Shown: positions 15,713-23,374 of the stretch, piece by piece
How the letters are laid out: every line of letters starts with the position of its first letter
Position numbering within the stretch: position 1 is the stretch's first letter
Source: Treponema sp.
GTDB taxonomy: Bacteria > Spirochaetota > Spirochaetia > Treponematales > Treponemataceae
Direction of reading: 5' to 3'
DNA length: 35,746 nt
Assembly: GCA_017392945.1 (NCBI GenBank)
Contig: JAFOSK010000122.1
Span: 1-35,746 of the forward strand
The notes under the pieces: model-generated
Database searches by the model: none
What the model was told of the DNA's origin: nothing
What the model saw: only the letters and a program-made list of their open reading frames with translations
Made by a program: the position numbers and the translations under genes

Positions 15713-17686
15713 ATGAACGAGAAAGCAATTAATGCTGTTGCAACTTCGATCCGAAGTTTGTCTATGGATGCCATTCAGAAAGCAAATTCTGGACATCCGG
15801 GAACGCCTCTTGGTGCGGCTGAGGCAGCTGCAGTCCTTTATGGCGAAATCCTTAAGCACAATCCTGCTGATTCTAAATGGGCTGACAGAGACCGTTTTGT
15901 TCTGTCTGCTGGTCATGGTTCAATGCTGCTTTATTCTATCTTGCATTTAAGCGGCTATAAAGTTTCTATTGATGACATTAAGTCATTCCGTCAGGTGGGT
16001 TCTGTATGCTGCGGACACCCTGAATACGGAGTTACTGATGGCGTAGAATGTACTGCTGGTCCTTTAGGACAGGGAGTTTCTATGGCTGTTGGTATGGCAC
16101 TTGCAGAAAGTATGCTTGCTGCAAGATTCAATACAAAAAATCACACAATTGTTGATCACTATACATATTCTCTTGTTGGAGAAGGCTGTTTGGAAGAAGG
16201 AATTTCTTCTGAAGCGAGTTCTCTGGCTGGAACGTTAAAACTTGGTAAACTTATTGTGTTCTACGATATGAATAAAATTTCTATCGACGGAAGCACAGAT
16301 ATCACTTTTAATGAAGATGTTGCAAAACGTTACGAAGCGTACGGCTGGCAGGTTCTTCGCGGAGATATGTACAAGCCTGCTGGAATTGTAAAGCTTGTTG
16401 AAAAGGCAAAGAAATGCAAGGACAAGCCTACACTTATCATTCTTAAGTCTATAATCGGATTCAGTTCTCCAAAACAGGGAACGGCGGATACTCATGGAGC
16501 ACCTCTTGGAGCTGATGGAATTAAGCACGCAAAGAAGGTCCTGGGACTTCCTGAAGACAAGGATTTTTATGTTGTTCCTGAAGCTTACGAATATTTTGCT
16601 GCTAAAAAAGCTGAATTCCAGGCTGCAGAAGACAGATGGAATGCTGAATTTGAAGCATGGTCAAAGGAAAATCCTGATCTTCGCAAGAAGTGGGATGAAT
16701 TCCACAGCGACAGCGCAACTAGTGACGTAGCAGACGTTGAATTTGCTGATACAGACAAGATGGCTACACGCGATGCAAGCGGAAAGGCTCTTAACATGAT
16801 GTGCCAGAAATACGGAAACATTGTGGGCGGTTCTGCTGACCTTGCAGGTCCAAACAAGACTGTACTTAAGGACTGCGACGGAATTTATACTCCTGAAAAC
16901 CGAATTGGACGCACAATTGAATACGGTATTCGTGAATTTGCGATGAGTGCTGTATGTTCTGGTATTGCGCTGCATGGCGGCTTGCGTCCGTTCTGTGCTA
17001 CATTCCTTGTATTTGCAGATTATCTTAGGGCTCAGCTTAGGGTTGCGGCACTTATGAATCTTCCTAATATTTATGTGCTTACACATGATTCAATTTACGT
17101 TGGAGAAGATGGTCCTACACACCAGCCGGTTGAAACACTTTCTTCTTTGCGTGCAATTCCTAATGTTCAGCTTTTACGCCCTGCTGACGCTCAGGAAACT
17201 ATGGAAGCATGGAAGATGGCTTACGAATCTAAGAATCATCCGGTTTGTATTGCACTTACACGTCAGGCTCTTCAGGGATTCAGTAAGGCTGATTCTGACT
17301 GGAAAAACTCTATCAGAAAATATGGTGCATATGTTGCAAAAGACTGTGATGGCACTCCTGATATTACCGTTCTTGCTACAGGTTCTGAAGTTTCTACTGC
17401 AATTGAAGCCGCTGGAATTGCTTCTGGAAAGAAAATTCGTGTTGTTTCTGTAATTGACTACAACATGTTTGATGATCTTGATAAGGCTGAACAGGACAAG
17501 CTTTTGGGCGGTGCTGCACGTGTTGTATGTGCTGAAGCCGGAATTTCTGCTGACTGGAAGCATTATGCAACTTCTAAGGCTGACTTGTTCTGCATTAACC
17601 GTTTTGGTGAATCTGGACCGGCTGCAAAGGTTGCTGAACACCTGCATTTTACGGCTAAGGATCTTGCTGAACTGTTGAACAAATAA
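15713..17686 (+). CDS. tkt: Transketolase
   Basis: 657 aa, full family length, ATG 15713 preceded by GAGG. Thiamine-diphosphate enzyme transferring two-carbon ketol units in the pentose phosphate pathway. Visible motifs: NSGHPGTPLGAAE, AGPLGQGVSMAVGMALAE, KLGKLIVFYDMNKISIDG, the active-site region with the conserved Glu in YGIREFAMSA, and HDSIYVGEDGPTHQPVE. One oddity: the usual GDG metal-binding triad before CLEEGIS is GEG here (nucleotides about 16178-16186), an Asp to Glu change at a position that normally coordinates the magnesium ion. The rest of the active site appears intact. It is the last gene of the 13-17.7 kb set and is followed by a terminator. Confidence 0.95.
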   Translation: MNEKAINAVATSIRSLSMDAIQKANSGHPGTPLGAAEAAAVLYGEILKHNPADSKWADRDRFVLSAGHGSMLLYSILHLSGYKVSIDDIKSFRQVGSVCCGHPEYGVTDGVECTAGPLGQGVSMAVGMALAESMLAARFNTKNHTIVDHYTYSLVGEGCLEEGISSEASSLAGTLKLGKLIVFYDMNKISIDGSTDITFNEDVAKRYEAYGWQVLRGDMYKPAGIVKLVEKAKKCKDKPTLIILKSIIGFSSPKQGTADTHGAPLGADGIKHAKKVLGLPEDKDFYVVPEAYEYFAAKKAEFQAAEDRWNAEFEAWSKENPDLRKKWDEFHSDSATSDVADVEFADTDKMATRDASGKALNMMCQKYGNIVGGSADLAGPNKTVLKDCDGIYTPENRIGRTIEYGIREFAMSAVCSGIALHGGLRPFCATFLVFADYLRAQLRVAALMNLPNIYVLTHDSIYVGEDGPTHQPVETLSSLRAIPNVQLLRPADAQETMEAWKMAYESKNHPVCIALTRQALQGFSKADSDWKNSIRKYGAYVAKDCDGTPDITVLATGSEVSTAIEAAGIASGKKIRVVSVIDYNMFDDLDKAEQDKLLGGAARVVCAEAGISADWKHYATSKADLFCINRFGESGPAAKVAEHLHFTAKDLAELLNK

Positions 17687-17710
17687 AAAAATTAATTGAT
17701 GATAATAAAT

Positions 17711-17779
17711 AAAAAGCTGCTGTACACGCTTGAGCCGGGATTTTTATTCTGGTTGCGATCGTCAGGCAGCTTTTTTTTT
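17711..17779 (+). terminator. Terminator after transketolase
   Basis: aaaaagctgc (17711-17720) pairs with gcagcttttt (17766-17775), and the T run continues to 17779. The 45-base loop contains further short pairings (ccgg with ctgg). The T run and position make it the likely 3' end of the transcript. Confidence 0.7.
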
Positions 17780-17912
17780 CAAAAGACCGTAGGTGTTCAG
17801 GTTGTATTCTTTGTAAGAATTCCTGATTATTGGAAAGATGTGGCGTAGGTGGATTATGCATCAGCTACAGGGACTGGATGCGTTAGCGTGTGGAGCAGTG
17901 CCGGAGGCAGGA
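17780..17912. other. Intergenic DNA between convergent genes, no gene seen
   Basis: No coding frame with a plausible start and ribosome binding site and no recognisable RNA were found between the tkt terminator and the fold-back element. Confidence 0.5.
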
Positions 17913-18033
17913 TTTTAAGGGGCGGTGATGTTGTGAAAAAAAGTGGTTTACTTCGTGCTCTTACGAGTCGACAGGCTCAACCACCGAGGATTTTACTCAA
18001 CTACTTTTTTTTCTTTATCACTGCCCCTTAAAA
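17913..18033. repeat. 121-bp fold-back palindrome with a nested REP-like palindrome
   Basis: The outer arms are 17 bp: ttttaaggggcggtgat (17913-17929) and atcactgccccttaaaa (18017-18033), with one G/A difference that still allows G-T pairing. Inside, A-rich and T-rich stretches extend the pairing imperfectly (gaaaaaaagt against acttttttttc). At the centre sits the REP-like palindrome 17943-17984, with the same 18-bp insertion as the copy at 8492. It lies between the convergent tkt and lgt genes and ends 9 bases beyond the lgt stop. It may act as a bidirectional terminator or be a small fold-back mobile element. Confidence 0.65.
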
Positions 18034-18042
18034 GACCGAGCG

Positions 18043-19035
18043 TCAGCGGGCTGCGGAAGAAGCGACGGCTTTGCCGGAACGCCCGTAATAGATTTTTGTT
18101 GAAACGGCAAGAATTATTGCTCCTACAATCATCAGGAAGCAAAGGATTTGGCCTGTTGAAAAGTTTAAAAGGTTTGTGTTCTTGTAGATGGGGGCTGAGC
18201 TGTCCATTGCAATCCGGTAGCCAAGATCGGCATCAGGTTCGCGGAAATATTCAATGATAAAGCGTACAAGTCCGTAGCCGCCCATATAGATAGAACTTAG
18301 CATACCGTCCCATTTTTTAAATTTACGCACGGACCAGATAACGGCAAAAAGTACGATTCCTTCTAAAAAGGCCTCGTAAAGCTGGCTTGGATGGCGAGGG
18401 AGGTTTGCAATTGGCGAATTAAGTGTCATGCCGATTGATTCTGCGAATTCTTTTACCCAAGGGAGGTTAGAGCTGAATCGTTCTGCGCCTGGGAAGACCA
18501 TTCCCCATGGAGCTGTTGTAATTCGTCCGAAAAGTTCTCCGTTCATGAAGTTTCCGATGCGGCCGAATGTGTAGCCGAGCGGAATTGCGCATACCATTGC
18601 GTCGACCCACTGGAAAACCCTCTTTTTTTTCCAGATACACCAGAAAATCATACCGAGCCAGCCGCCAATAAAGCCGCCGTGGTAGCTCATTCCTGCAAGA
18701 CCTGTAAACTGTCCGTATTGGTTGAATGGCCAGAATATGAGCCAGGGTTTTGTGCGGTAAATGCCGCTTGTGTCGTAAACAATGGTTGAAAAAACTCTGG
18801 CGCCTATTAGAAGAAAAATGATTCCGGTTGATATAAAGCTGAAAAGATCATCTTCTGTGCAGGTAAAGTCTTTTGTGTTCAGCATGCCTTCTTTCATAGT
18901 CTTTTTGAGAATTGCGTAGGCAGTTCCGAATGCAAAGATATACATAAGTCCGTACCAGCGGAGCAAGCCCAGTACTGGGACTCCTGGGAAAATTTCTGGG
19001 TGAATCCATGACGGGAAGTTAACGAATAAAAACAT
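18043..19035 (-). CDS. lgt: Prolipoprotein diacylglyceryl transferase
   Basis: 330-aa inner-membrane enzyme that transfers diacylglycerol from phosphatidylglycerol to the lipobox cysteine of prolipoproteins. The Lgt signature is present (GRIGNFMNGELFGR near residues 155-170), as are PRHPSQLYEAFLEG and YHGGFIGG. About seven hydrophobic helices are seen. ATG at 19035 (minus) follows AGGA at suitable distance. Its substrates would include the two amylase lipoproteins in this window. The upstream MinD-like gene ends 27 bases before it on the same strand, so both may be read from the leaderless promoter at 20215-20243. Confidence 0.95.
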   Translation of the reverse strand: MFLFVNFPSWIHPEIFPGVPVLGLLRWYGLMYIFAFGTAYAILKKTMKEGMLNTKDFTCTEDDLFSFISTGIIFLLIGARVFSTIVYDTSGIYRTKPWLIFWPFNQYGQFTGLAGMSYHGGFIGGWLGMIFWCIWKKKRVFQWVDAMVCAIPLGYTFGRIGNFMNGELFGRITTAPWGMVFPGAERFSSNLPWVKEFAESIGMTLNSPIANLPRHPSQLYEAFLEGIVLFAVIWSVRKFKKWDGMLSSIYMGGYGLVRFIIEYFREPDADLGYRIAMDSSAPIYKNTNLLNFSTGQILCFLMIVGAIILAVSTKIYYGRSGKAVASSAAR

Positions 19036-19062
19036 AGTTTTTCCTTTTTTTTTTTTGTAATT

Positions 19063-20208
19063 TTATAGTCTGAAGCCCTGGCTCGCGGCCTTTACAATTT
19101 TGGATTTCAGAAGGTTGTTTTCTTTTCTAAGCTGACCGATTTCATAGGCCTGGGTTTTTATCATGTCTATAAGTTCGCCGGTAGAAAGCTGACCGCTTCC
19201 GATAAGGTCGTTTAAGCCTGACAGCTTAAGGTTGTAATCCTCGTTCGCGTCTTCTTCTGCCTGCATGAAGCTTGCGGCCGAATCGATTGCCTTTGTAAAT
19301 TCGTCGTCGAATTTGCGCGGTTCTGCGGCAAGGACTTTTTCGGCAATGCGGTAGATTGCCTGCGAAAGAAGGCAGTTCGGTTTGTAAATGATTACTGGAA
19401 GTCTTGAAGAAAGTGCCTTGTCTTGAAGCTGGTCGCGGTACATTAGTCCAAGATATTCAAGATCCATTCCAAGATACTGGCTGCAGGAATTGCGGATCCG
19501 CTGTGCACGGTCGGCATCTTTTGGATCGTCAATCATGTTCATTACAAGCCGCGGCTTGAACTGGTTCATTCGGGTTTTGAAAAGTGCTGTATTTACCGGA
19601 TCAACGGCAAACAGATTGTCTACGAGTTTTGGAATGTATATGCTTTTCATTGCATCGGAGTTCTGTTTGAGCTGTTCAAGGTAAGCGTGACCGCTTGTTC
19701 CGCGCTTAAATGTTGTATTCAGAAGGCGGAAAACAGAATTTTTCAAGAAAAGATATCCGTCTAAAGTTGCCGTTACTGTTGGTGCCGTTACTAGAATTCC
19801 CTGCGGTGACTGAAGGAACATGTCCAGAATAATCTGGTGGGTTCCGGCACCCAGGTCAAGGATAAGGAAGTCCGCATCGATTGAGTGGAAATTCCTGAGG
19901 AGCTTTGTTTTTTGAGCGGCCTTTAAAGTTGTAAGTCCTGGAATCTGACTGTCGCCGGCAATGAAGCTTACGTTTTCATATTCAGTTGCTTCAATAATGC
20001 TTTGAAAGGATGACTTATCCGTAAGGTAAGTTCCTATGCTGTTGTTTTTTACGTTATGTCCTAATGCAAGGTGTAAGTTTGAGGCTCCAAGGTCAAGGTC
20101 GGCAAGAACGACTTTTTTTCCCGCTTGACCGAGAGCTATTGCCAGGTTTGCTGAAAGAAGGCTTTTTCCAACTCCACCTTTTCCGCTTGCTATTGGTAAA
20201 ATCTGCAT
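19063..20208 (-). CDS. MinD/FlhG-like ParA-family ATPase
   Basis: 381 aa from the ATG at 20208 (minus). The open frame extends further upstream, but the deviant Walker A motif SGKGGVGKS (Lys10, Lys15) is placed as in MinD/FlhG only with this start, and a strong promoter overlaps the extension. ADLDLGASNLHLALG (switch I region) and ILDLGAG (Walker B) follow. Beyond the ATPase domain, residues about 300-381 add a helical, partly coiled-coil tail (LSTGELIDMIKTQAYEIGQLRKENN broken here only by description). Such ATPases position flagella, division sites or other polar cargo at the membrane. The closest functional analogue may be YlxH/FlhG, but no flagellar gene is in the window. No ribosome binding site precedes the start (see promoter entry). 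Confidence 0.85.
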   Translation of the reverse strand: MQILPIASGKGGVGKSLLSANLAIALGQAGKKVVLADLDLGASNLHLALGHNVKNNSIGTYLTDKSSFQSIIEATEYENVSFIAGDSQIPGLTTLKAAQKTKLLRNFHSIDADFLILDLGAGTHQIILDMFLQSPQGILVTAPTVTATLDGYLFLKNSVFRLLNTTFKRGTSGHAYLEQLKQNSDAMKSIYIPKLVDNLFAVDPVNTALFKTRMNQFKPRLVMNMIDDPKDADRAQRIRNSCSQYLGMDLEYLGLMYRDQLQDKALSSRLPVIIYKPNCLLSQAIYRIAEKVLAAEPRKFDDEFTKAIDSAASFMQAEEDANEDYNLKLSGLNDLIGSGQLSTGELIDMIKTQAYEIGQLRKENNLLKSKIVKAASQGFRL

Positions 20209-20214
20209 AATTTG

Positions 20215-20243
20215 ATTATAACATAGCGAAAAAGTACTGTAAA
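20215..20243 (-). promoter_or_regulatory. Promoter of the MinD-like gene, implying a leaderless mRNA
   Basis: On the minus strand: TTTACA (20238-20243), 17 bp, perfect TATAAT (20215-20220), then caaatt and the ATG at 20208. The expected start, 7 bases beyond the -10, is the A of the ATG. There is no purine-rich ribosome binding site. Confidence 0.75.
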
Positions 20244-20246
20244 TGT

Positions 20247-20275
20247 TTGAAAAAACTCTGTCTTCGTCATAAAAT
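20247..20275 (+). promoter_or_regulatory. Divergent promoter of the ctp gene, implying a leaderless mRNA
   Basis: TTGAAA (20247-20252), 17 bp, TAAAAT (20270-20275), then gaattt and ATG at 20282. The predicted start coincides with the ATG. Its -35 box is only 3 bp from the -35 box of the opposing promoter, so one 73-bp gap serves both genes. Confidence 0.65.
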
Positions 20276-20281
20276 GAATTT

Positions 20282-21790
20282 ATGAAAAAAATTATAAAGC
20301 AGACAAATACTATTCTTTCATTTTTTATATTGGCTGTCATTTCATCTCAGTGTTTTGCACAGTCTTCTACTGAGCCGGGGAGAAACTCCAGTTTTTATTA
20401 TCTGAAGAAATTTAATTCGGTGTTTGATTTTGTACAGCAGAATTACGTTGATGATATAGATCCTAAGGTTTTGTACGAAGGGGCGATGAAGGGGCTTATG
20501 TCCTCAATGGATGATCCTTATACATCCTATCTTGATGAAACTGTTCAGCGTGACCTAGCAGAGACAACAGAGGGACATTTTGGTGGCGTAGGACTTATGA
20601 TTTCCAAGGCATTTGAATCAAAGCCGGGTAAGCCAGCTTATGTAGAAGTATCTTCTGCAATTGAAGATACTCCTGGTGCAAAGGCTGGAATTCTTTCCGG
20701 GGATATGATAGTCGAGATTGACGGAAAGCCTACGGAACCTATGACAATGCAGGATGTACTTAAAAATCTTCGCGGTGAAGTAGGAACGCCTGTTACGCTC
20801 ACTATTCTCAGAGGAAAAACTCTGCGGTTCCCTGTAGAACTCAAGCGTGCACTTATTGAAGTGCCTACCTGCAAGTATGCGATGATTGGAGAAACTGGTT
20901 ATGTAAGGTTGATACAGTTTACTCCGGATACGGCTCCGCGACTTCAAGAGGCAATTGATTATTTTAAGTCAAATAATTACAAAAATATGATACTCGATCT
21001 ACGGGATAATGGAGGCGGACTTATTACGAGTGCGATTAACGTTGCAGATAAATTTATTGATGAGGGTGTCATAGTTTCTACAAAAGGACGGCTGGCATTC
21101 CAGAATTCTTCTTATTCTGCAAGTCATGAAAAAACAGTTGTTCGCGATGTCCCTGTTGTCGTTCTCATAAACAAGGGGTCTGCCAGCGCCAGTGAGATTG
21201 TGTCTGGTGCGCTGAAAGATTATCATGTAGCATATCTTGTTGGTTCACGCTCTTACGGAAAAGGTTCTGTACAACAGATTGTTCCGCTTGGAAATAATGA
21301 AGAAATAAAAATGACGATTGCACGCTACTATTCACCGAGTGACACCAACATCGATAAGATTGGAATTCCGCCGGATCTTGAAGTTTCTTATCCGGAACTT
21401 TCGGAAGAGGCTCAGAAGGCCTATGTGGCGCTCGTAGAATCAAATAAAATTCAGGACTACGTTGAAGCTCACGAAGGGATGACGGAATCTGATATTTCTG
21501 CGTTTGCGCTGCAACTTAGAAAAGAGTTTAATCTGGAAGAACGCCTGTTGCGCCGTCTGGTAAGGATGCAGGTTAATAGATATAACACTGGCGCAATCTA
21601 TGATCTTGATTATGATATTCAGCTCAATGCGGCACTGGATGTACTTAAGAATACAAAGAATTTCAAGGAATTGGTTGCCTCAGCAAAGACGTTAAAGGAA
21701 CTCCAGCAGGAATCTGAAGCTGCGGAGCAGGCTGGTGAAAAGAACGTCACAGCACCGACTGTTTCGCCTGATTCTGGGAATAAACAGTAA
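20282..21790 (+). CDS. ctpA: C-terminal processing peptidase, S41 family (CtpA/Prc-like)
   Basis: 502 aa with a cleavable signal peptide (hydrophobic core at about 10-25, likely cut after CFA), so periplasmic or membrane-attached. An N-terminal S41 segment (FDFVQQNYVDDIDPKVLYEGAM) leads to a PDZ domain (about 100-185: FGGVGLMI, GDMIVEIDGKP). The protease domain contains LDLRDNGGG, and the catalytic dyad Ser302 (GSASASE) and Lys327 (SYGKGSVQ), 25 residues apart as in other Ctp enzymes. The tail from about 370 is helical, Glu/Gln-rich, and ends low in complexity. Processing of envelope proteins is the general role; the substrate is unknown. It starts an apparent operon with rsmE, which overlaps its stop codon by one base. 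Confidence 0.93.
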   Translation: MKKIIKQTNTILSFFILAVISSQCFAQSSTEPGRNSSFYYLKKFNSVFDFVQQNYVDDIDPKVLYEGAMKGLMSSMDDPYTSYLDETVQRDLAETTEGHFGGVGLMISKAFESKPGKPAYVEVSSAIEDTPGAKAGILSGDMIVEIDGKPTEPMTMQDVLKNLRGEVGTPVTLTILRGKTLRFPVELKRALIEVPTCKYAMIGETGYVRLIQFTPDTAPRLQEAIDYFKSNNYKNMILDLRDNGGGLITSAINVADKFIDEGVIVSTKGRLAFQNSSYSASHEKTVVRDVPVVVLINKGSASASEIVSGALKDYHVAYLVGSRSYGKGSVQQIVPLGNNEEIKMTIARYYSPSDTNIDKIGIPPDLEVSYPELSEEAQKAYVALVESNKIQDYVEAHEGMTESDISAFALQLRKEFNLEERLLRRLVRMQVNRYNTGAIYDLDYDIQLNAALDVLKNTKNFKELVASAKTLKELQQESEAAEQAGEKNVTAPTVSPDSGNKQ

Positions 21791-22587
21791 TGCGGCAGTT
21801 CATTTCGTCCCGTCCGGCGGACAGGAAAGGTCTTATTTGTGTGGACGGCAAGGATTACCGGTATTTAAGGCAGGTTCTGCGTCTTCGTTCCGGTGATATG
21901 CTGAGCGTCCGACTGCCGGACGGAAGTTTGCAGAATACTACTGTCTGCGAAATTAATGAAGAAAACCGTATAATAACTCTTCAAATTTGTGCCGATACAA
22001 AGAACGGTTCCATAACTAGAGGCGTACAGGCTGGTGAAATTGAGTCGGAAATGGAATATACCGGAATTGAATATTGGCTTTTTCAGTATATTGCTAAACC
22101 TGTCAAAATGGAGCAGATTGTGCGGCAGGCAACGGAATGCGGTATTCGGTTCATCGTACCGGTTGCCGGATCCTATTCCCAGAAACAAAACGTGATGGCT
22201 TTGCAATCCGGTAAAAAGGAGCGGATTGAACGCATAATAAGGGAAGCAAGGCAGCAGAGCGGTTCTCCTGTAAAGACGGAGCTTCTTGATCCGGTTACTA
22301 CTGAAGAAGCTGTAGCTTTATGGAAAAATGTTTGTACTGAAAAGAGTTCTGCCGTAGTTCTTTGGGAGCGTAATGAAAATACACGCAGATTGAAGGAAAT
22401 TCTTACTTCTGAGACGGTACGTGTTGCTGTGGCTGTAGGGTGTGAGGGCGGCATTAGTCCCGATGAAGTGGAAGTTCTTGTGCAGGGCGGATTTGTTCCT
22501 GTTCATTTTGCTGGTAATATACTTAGATGTGAAACGGCGGCTGTTTACGGAATTGCGGCAGTTCAGTCAATGTTGGGGGAAATGTAA
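21790..22587 (+). CDS. rsmE: 16S rRNA m3U1498 methyltransferase RsmE
   Basis: 265-aa SPOUT methyltransferase. The ATG shares its A with the TAA of the protease gene, so translation is coupled. The N-terminal PUA-like domain carries DYRYLRQVLRLRSGD; the SPOUT core contains KPVKMEQIVRQATECGI, VGCEGGISPDEVEVL and the knot-forming GNILRCETAAVYGIAAVQ, all typical of RsmE. Length is slightly above the roughly 245-residue norm owing to an insertion around residues 75-95 (TRGVQAGEIESEMEYTG). Confidence 0.93.
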   Translation: MRQFISSRPADRKGLICVDGKDYRYLRQVLRLRSGDMLSVRLPDGSLQNTTVCEINEENRIITLQICADTKNGSITRGVQAGEIESEMEYTGIEYWLFQYIAKPVKMEQIVRQATECGIRFIVPVAGSYSQKQNVMALQSGKKERIERIIREARQQSGSPVKTELLDPVTTEEAVALWKNVCTEKSSAVVLWERNENTRRLKEILTSETVRVAVAVGCEGGISPDEVEVLVQGGFVPVHFAGNILRCETAAVYGIAAVQSMLGEM

Positions 22588-22589
22588 AA

Positions 22590-23327
22590 ATGGCAGTTAG
22601 ACGGATTAATCTTATTGGTGTTCCGGTTGATATTGTAAAGCAGGAAGATCTTGAAATGACGGTTCTTGAACTTCTGGCAAAACCGGGAGCAAAATATATA
22701 GTCTTTCTTACTGTATGGGATCTTCTGCGTGCCCGTCATAAGGGTGAATTTCAGGAATTCATAAAGAGTGCGGATCTAATAATCCCTGTTTCAAAAAGCA
22801 TTTTGACTGGGGCTAAATTCCTGAAAAAGGAAGTGCCGGTAAGATACAATCCATTTACGCAGACAATAAATATTCTTTCTGTTTTAGACTCTCATTTTAA
22901 ATCTTTATATCTTCTTGGATCCCGAGGGCAGACTCTGCATGTGGCCGAAAGGAATCTTAGGGCTACGTTCCCTCATCTTAAGATTGTTGGACGGCATGTG
23001 GGATATTATCCAAAAAACAAGGAAGATGATATAGTTCTGAACATTTATAAAACAGCTCCTTCAATGGTCATTGTAAGTGAAGGAATAAAAGAAAACGCTT
23101 TGTGGGCCTATAAACGGAGAAATAAGTTTTCTTCTAGCATTTTCTGCTACTATAAAGATTCTCTGGGTATCTTTTCAAAAAGAATAAAGCGTGTTGACGA
23201 AGAGGTATTTAACAAGGCTCATGAAATTTGGCATGAAATTGTAAAAAATCCTTTAAAAATCTTTTTACTTTTACCATATCTTAAATATATAATGATATTA
23301 GTATTTTACAGGCTTTTCAGACGATAA
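22590..23327 (+). CDS. WecG/TagA/CpsF-family glycosyltransferase-like protein lacking the catalytic Asp
   Basis: 245 aa, ATG 22590, 2 bases after rsmE, with GGGGGAA upstream. The fold is recognisable from INLIGVPVDIV at the N-terminus, LYLLGSRGQTLHVAERNLRATFP (core Rossmann motif, broken here only by description), IVGRHVGYYP and the C-terminal Trp-helix region (HEIWHEIVKNPLKI). Family members transfer N-acetylmannosamine-type sugars onto lipid-linked acceptors at the membrane. The usual PDG motif with the catalytic Asp is replaced by PVSK at residues 66-69. The strongly basic, hydrophobic C-terminus (LLLPYLKYIMILVFYRLFRR in outline) suggests membrane attachment. The enzyme may be inactive or altered in chemistry. 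Confidence 0.8.
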   Translation: MAVRRINLIGVPVDIVKQEDLEMTVLELLAKPGAKYIVFLTVWDLLRARHKGEFQEFIKSADLIIPVSKSILTGAKFLKKEVPVRYNPFTQTINILSVLDSHFKSLYLLGSRGQTLHVAERNLRATFPHLKIVGRHVGYYPKNKEDDIVLNIYKTAPSMVIVSEGIKENALWAYKRRNKFSSSIFCYYKDSLGIFSKRIKRVDEEVFNKAHEIWHEIVKNPLKIFLLLPYLKYIMILVFYRLFRR

Positions 23328-23374
23328 TTAAGGCTTTGCCGTTTCTTTTGTCATCAATTAAATAGGGGATATAA

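Noticed and set aside
17849-18257. Short plus-strand open frames at the 3' end of lgt and in the fold-back
   Set aside because: They read across the palindromes or antisense to lgt and have no start signals.
20209-20340. Upstream extension of the MinD-like protein
   Set aside because: The extension overlaps a near-consensus promoter and the divergent gene, and the Walker A motif fits only the start at 20208.
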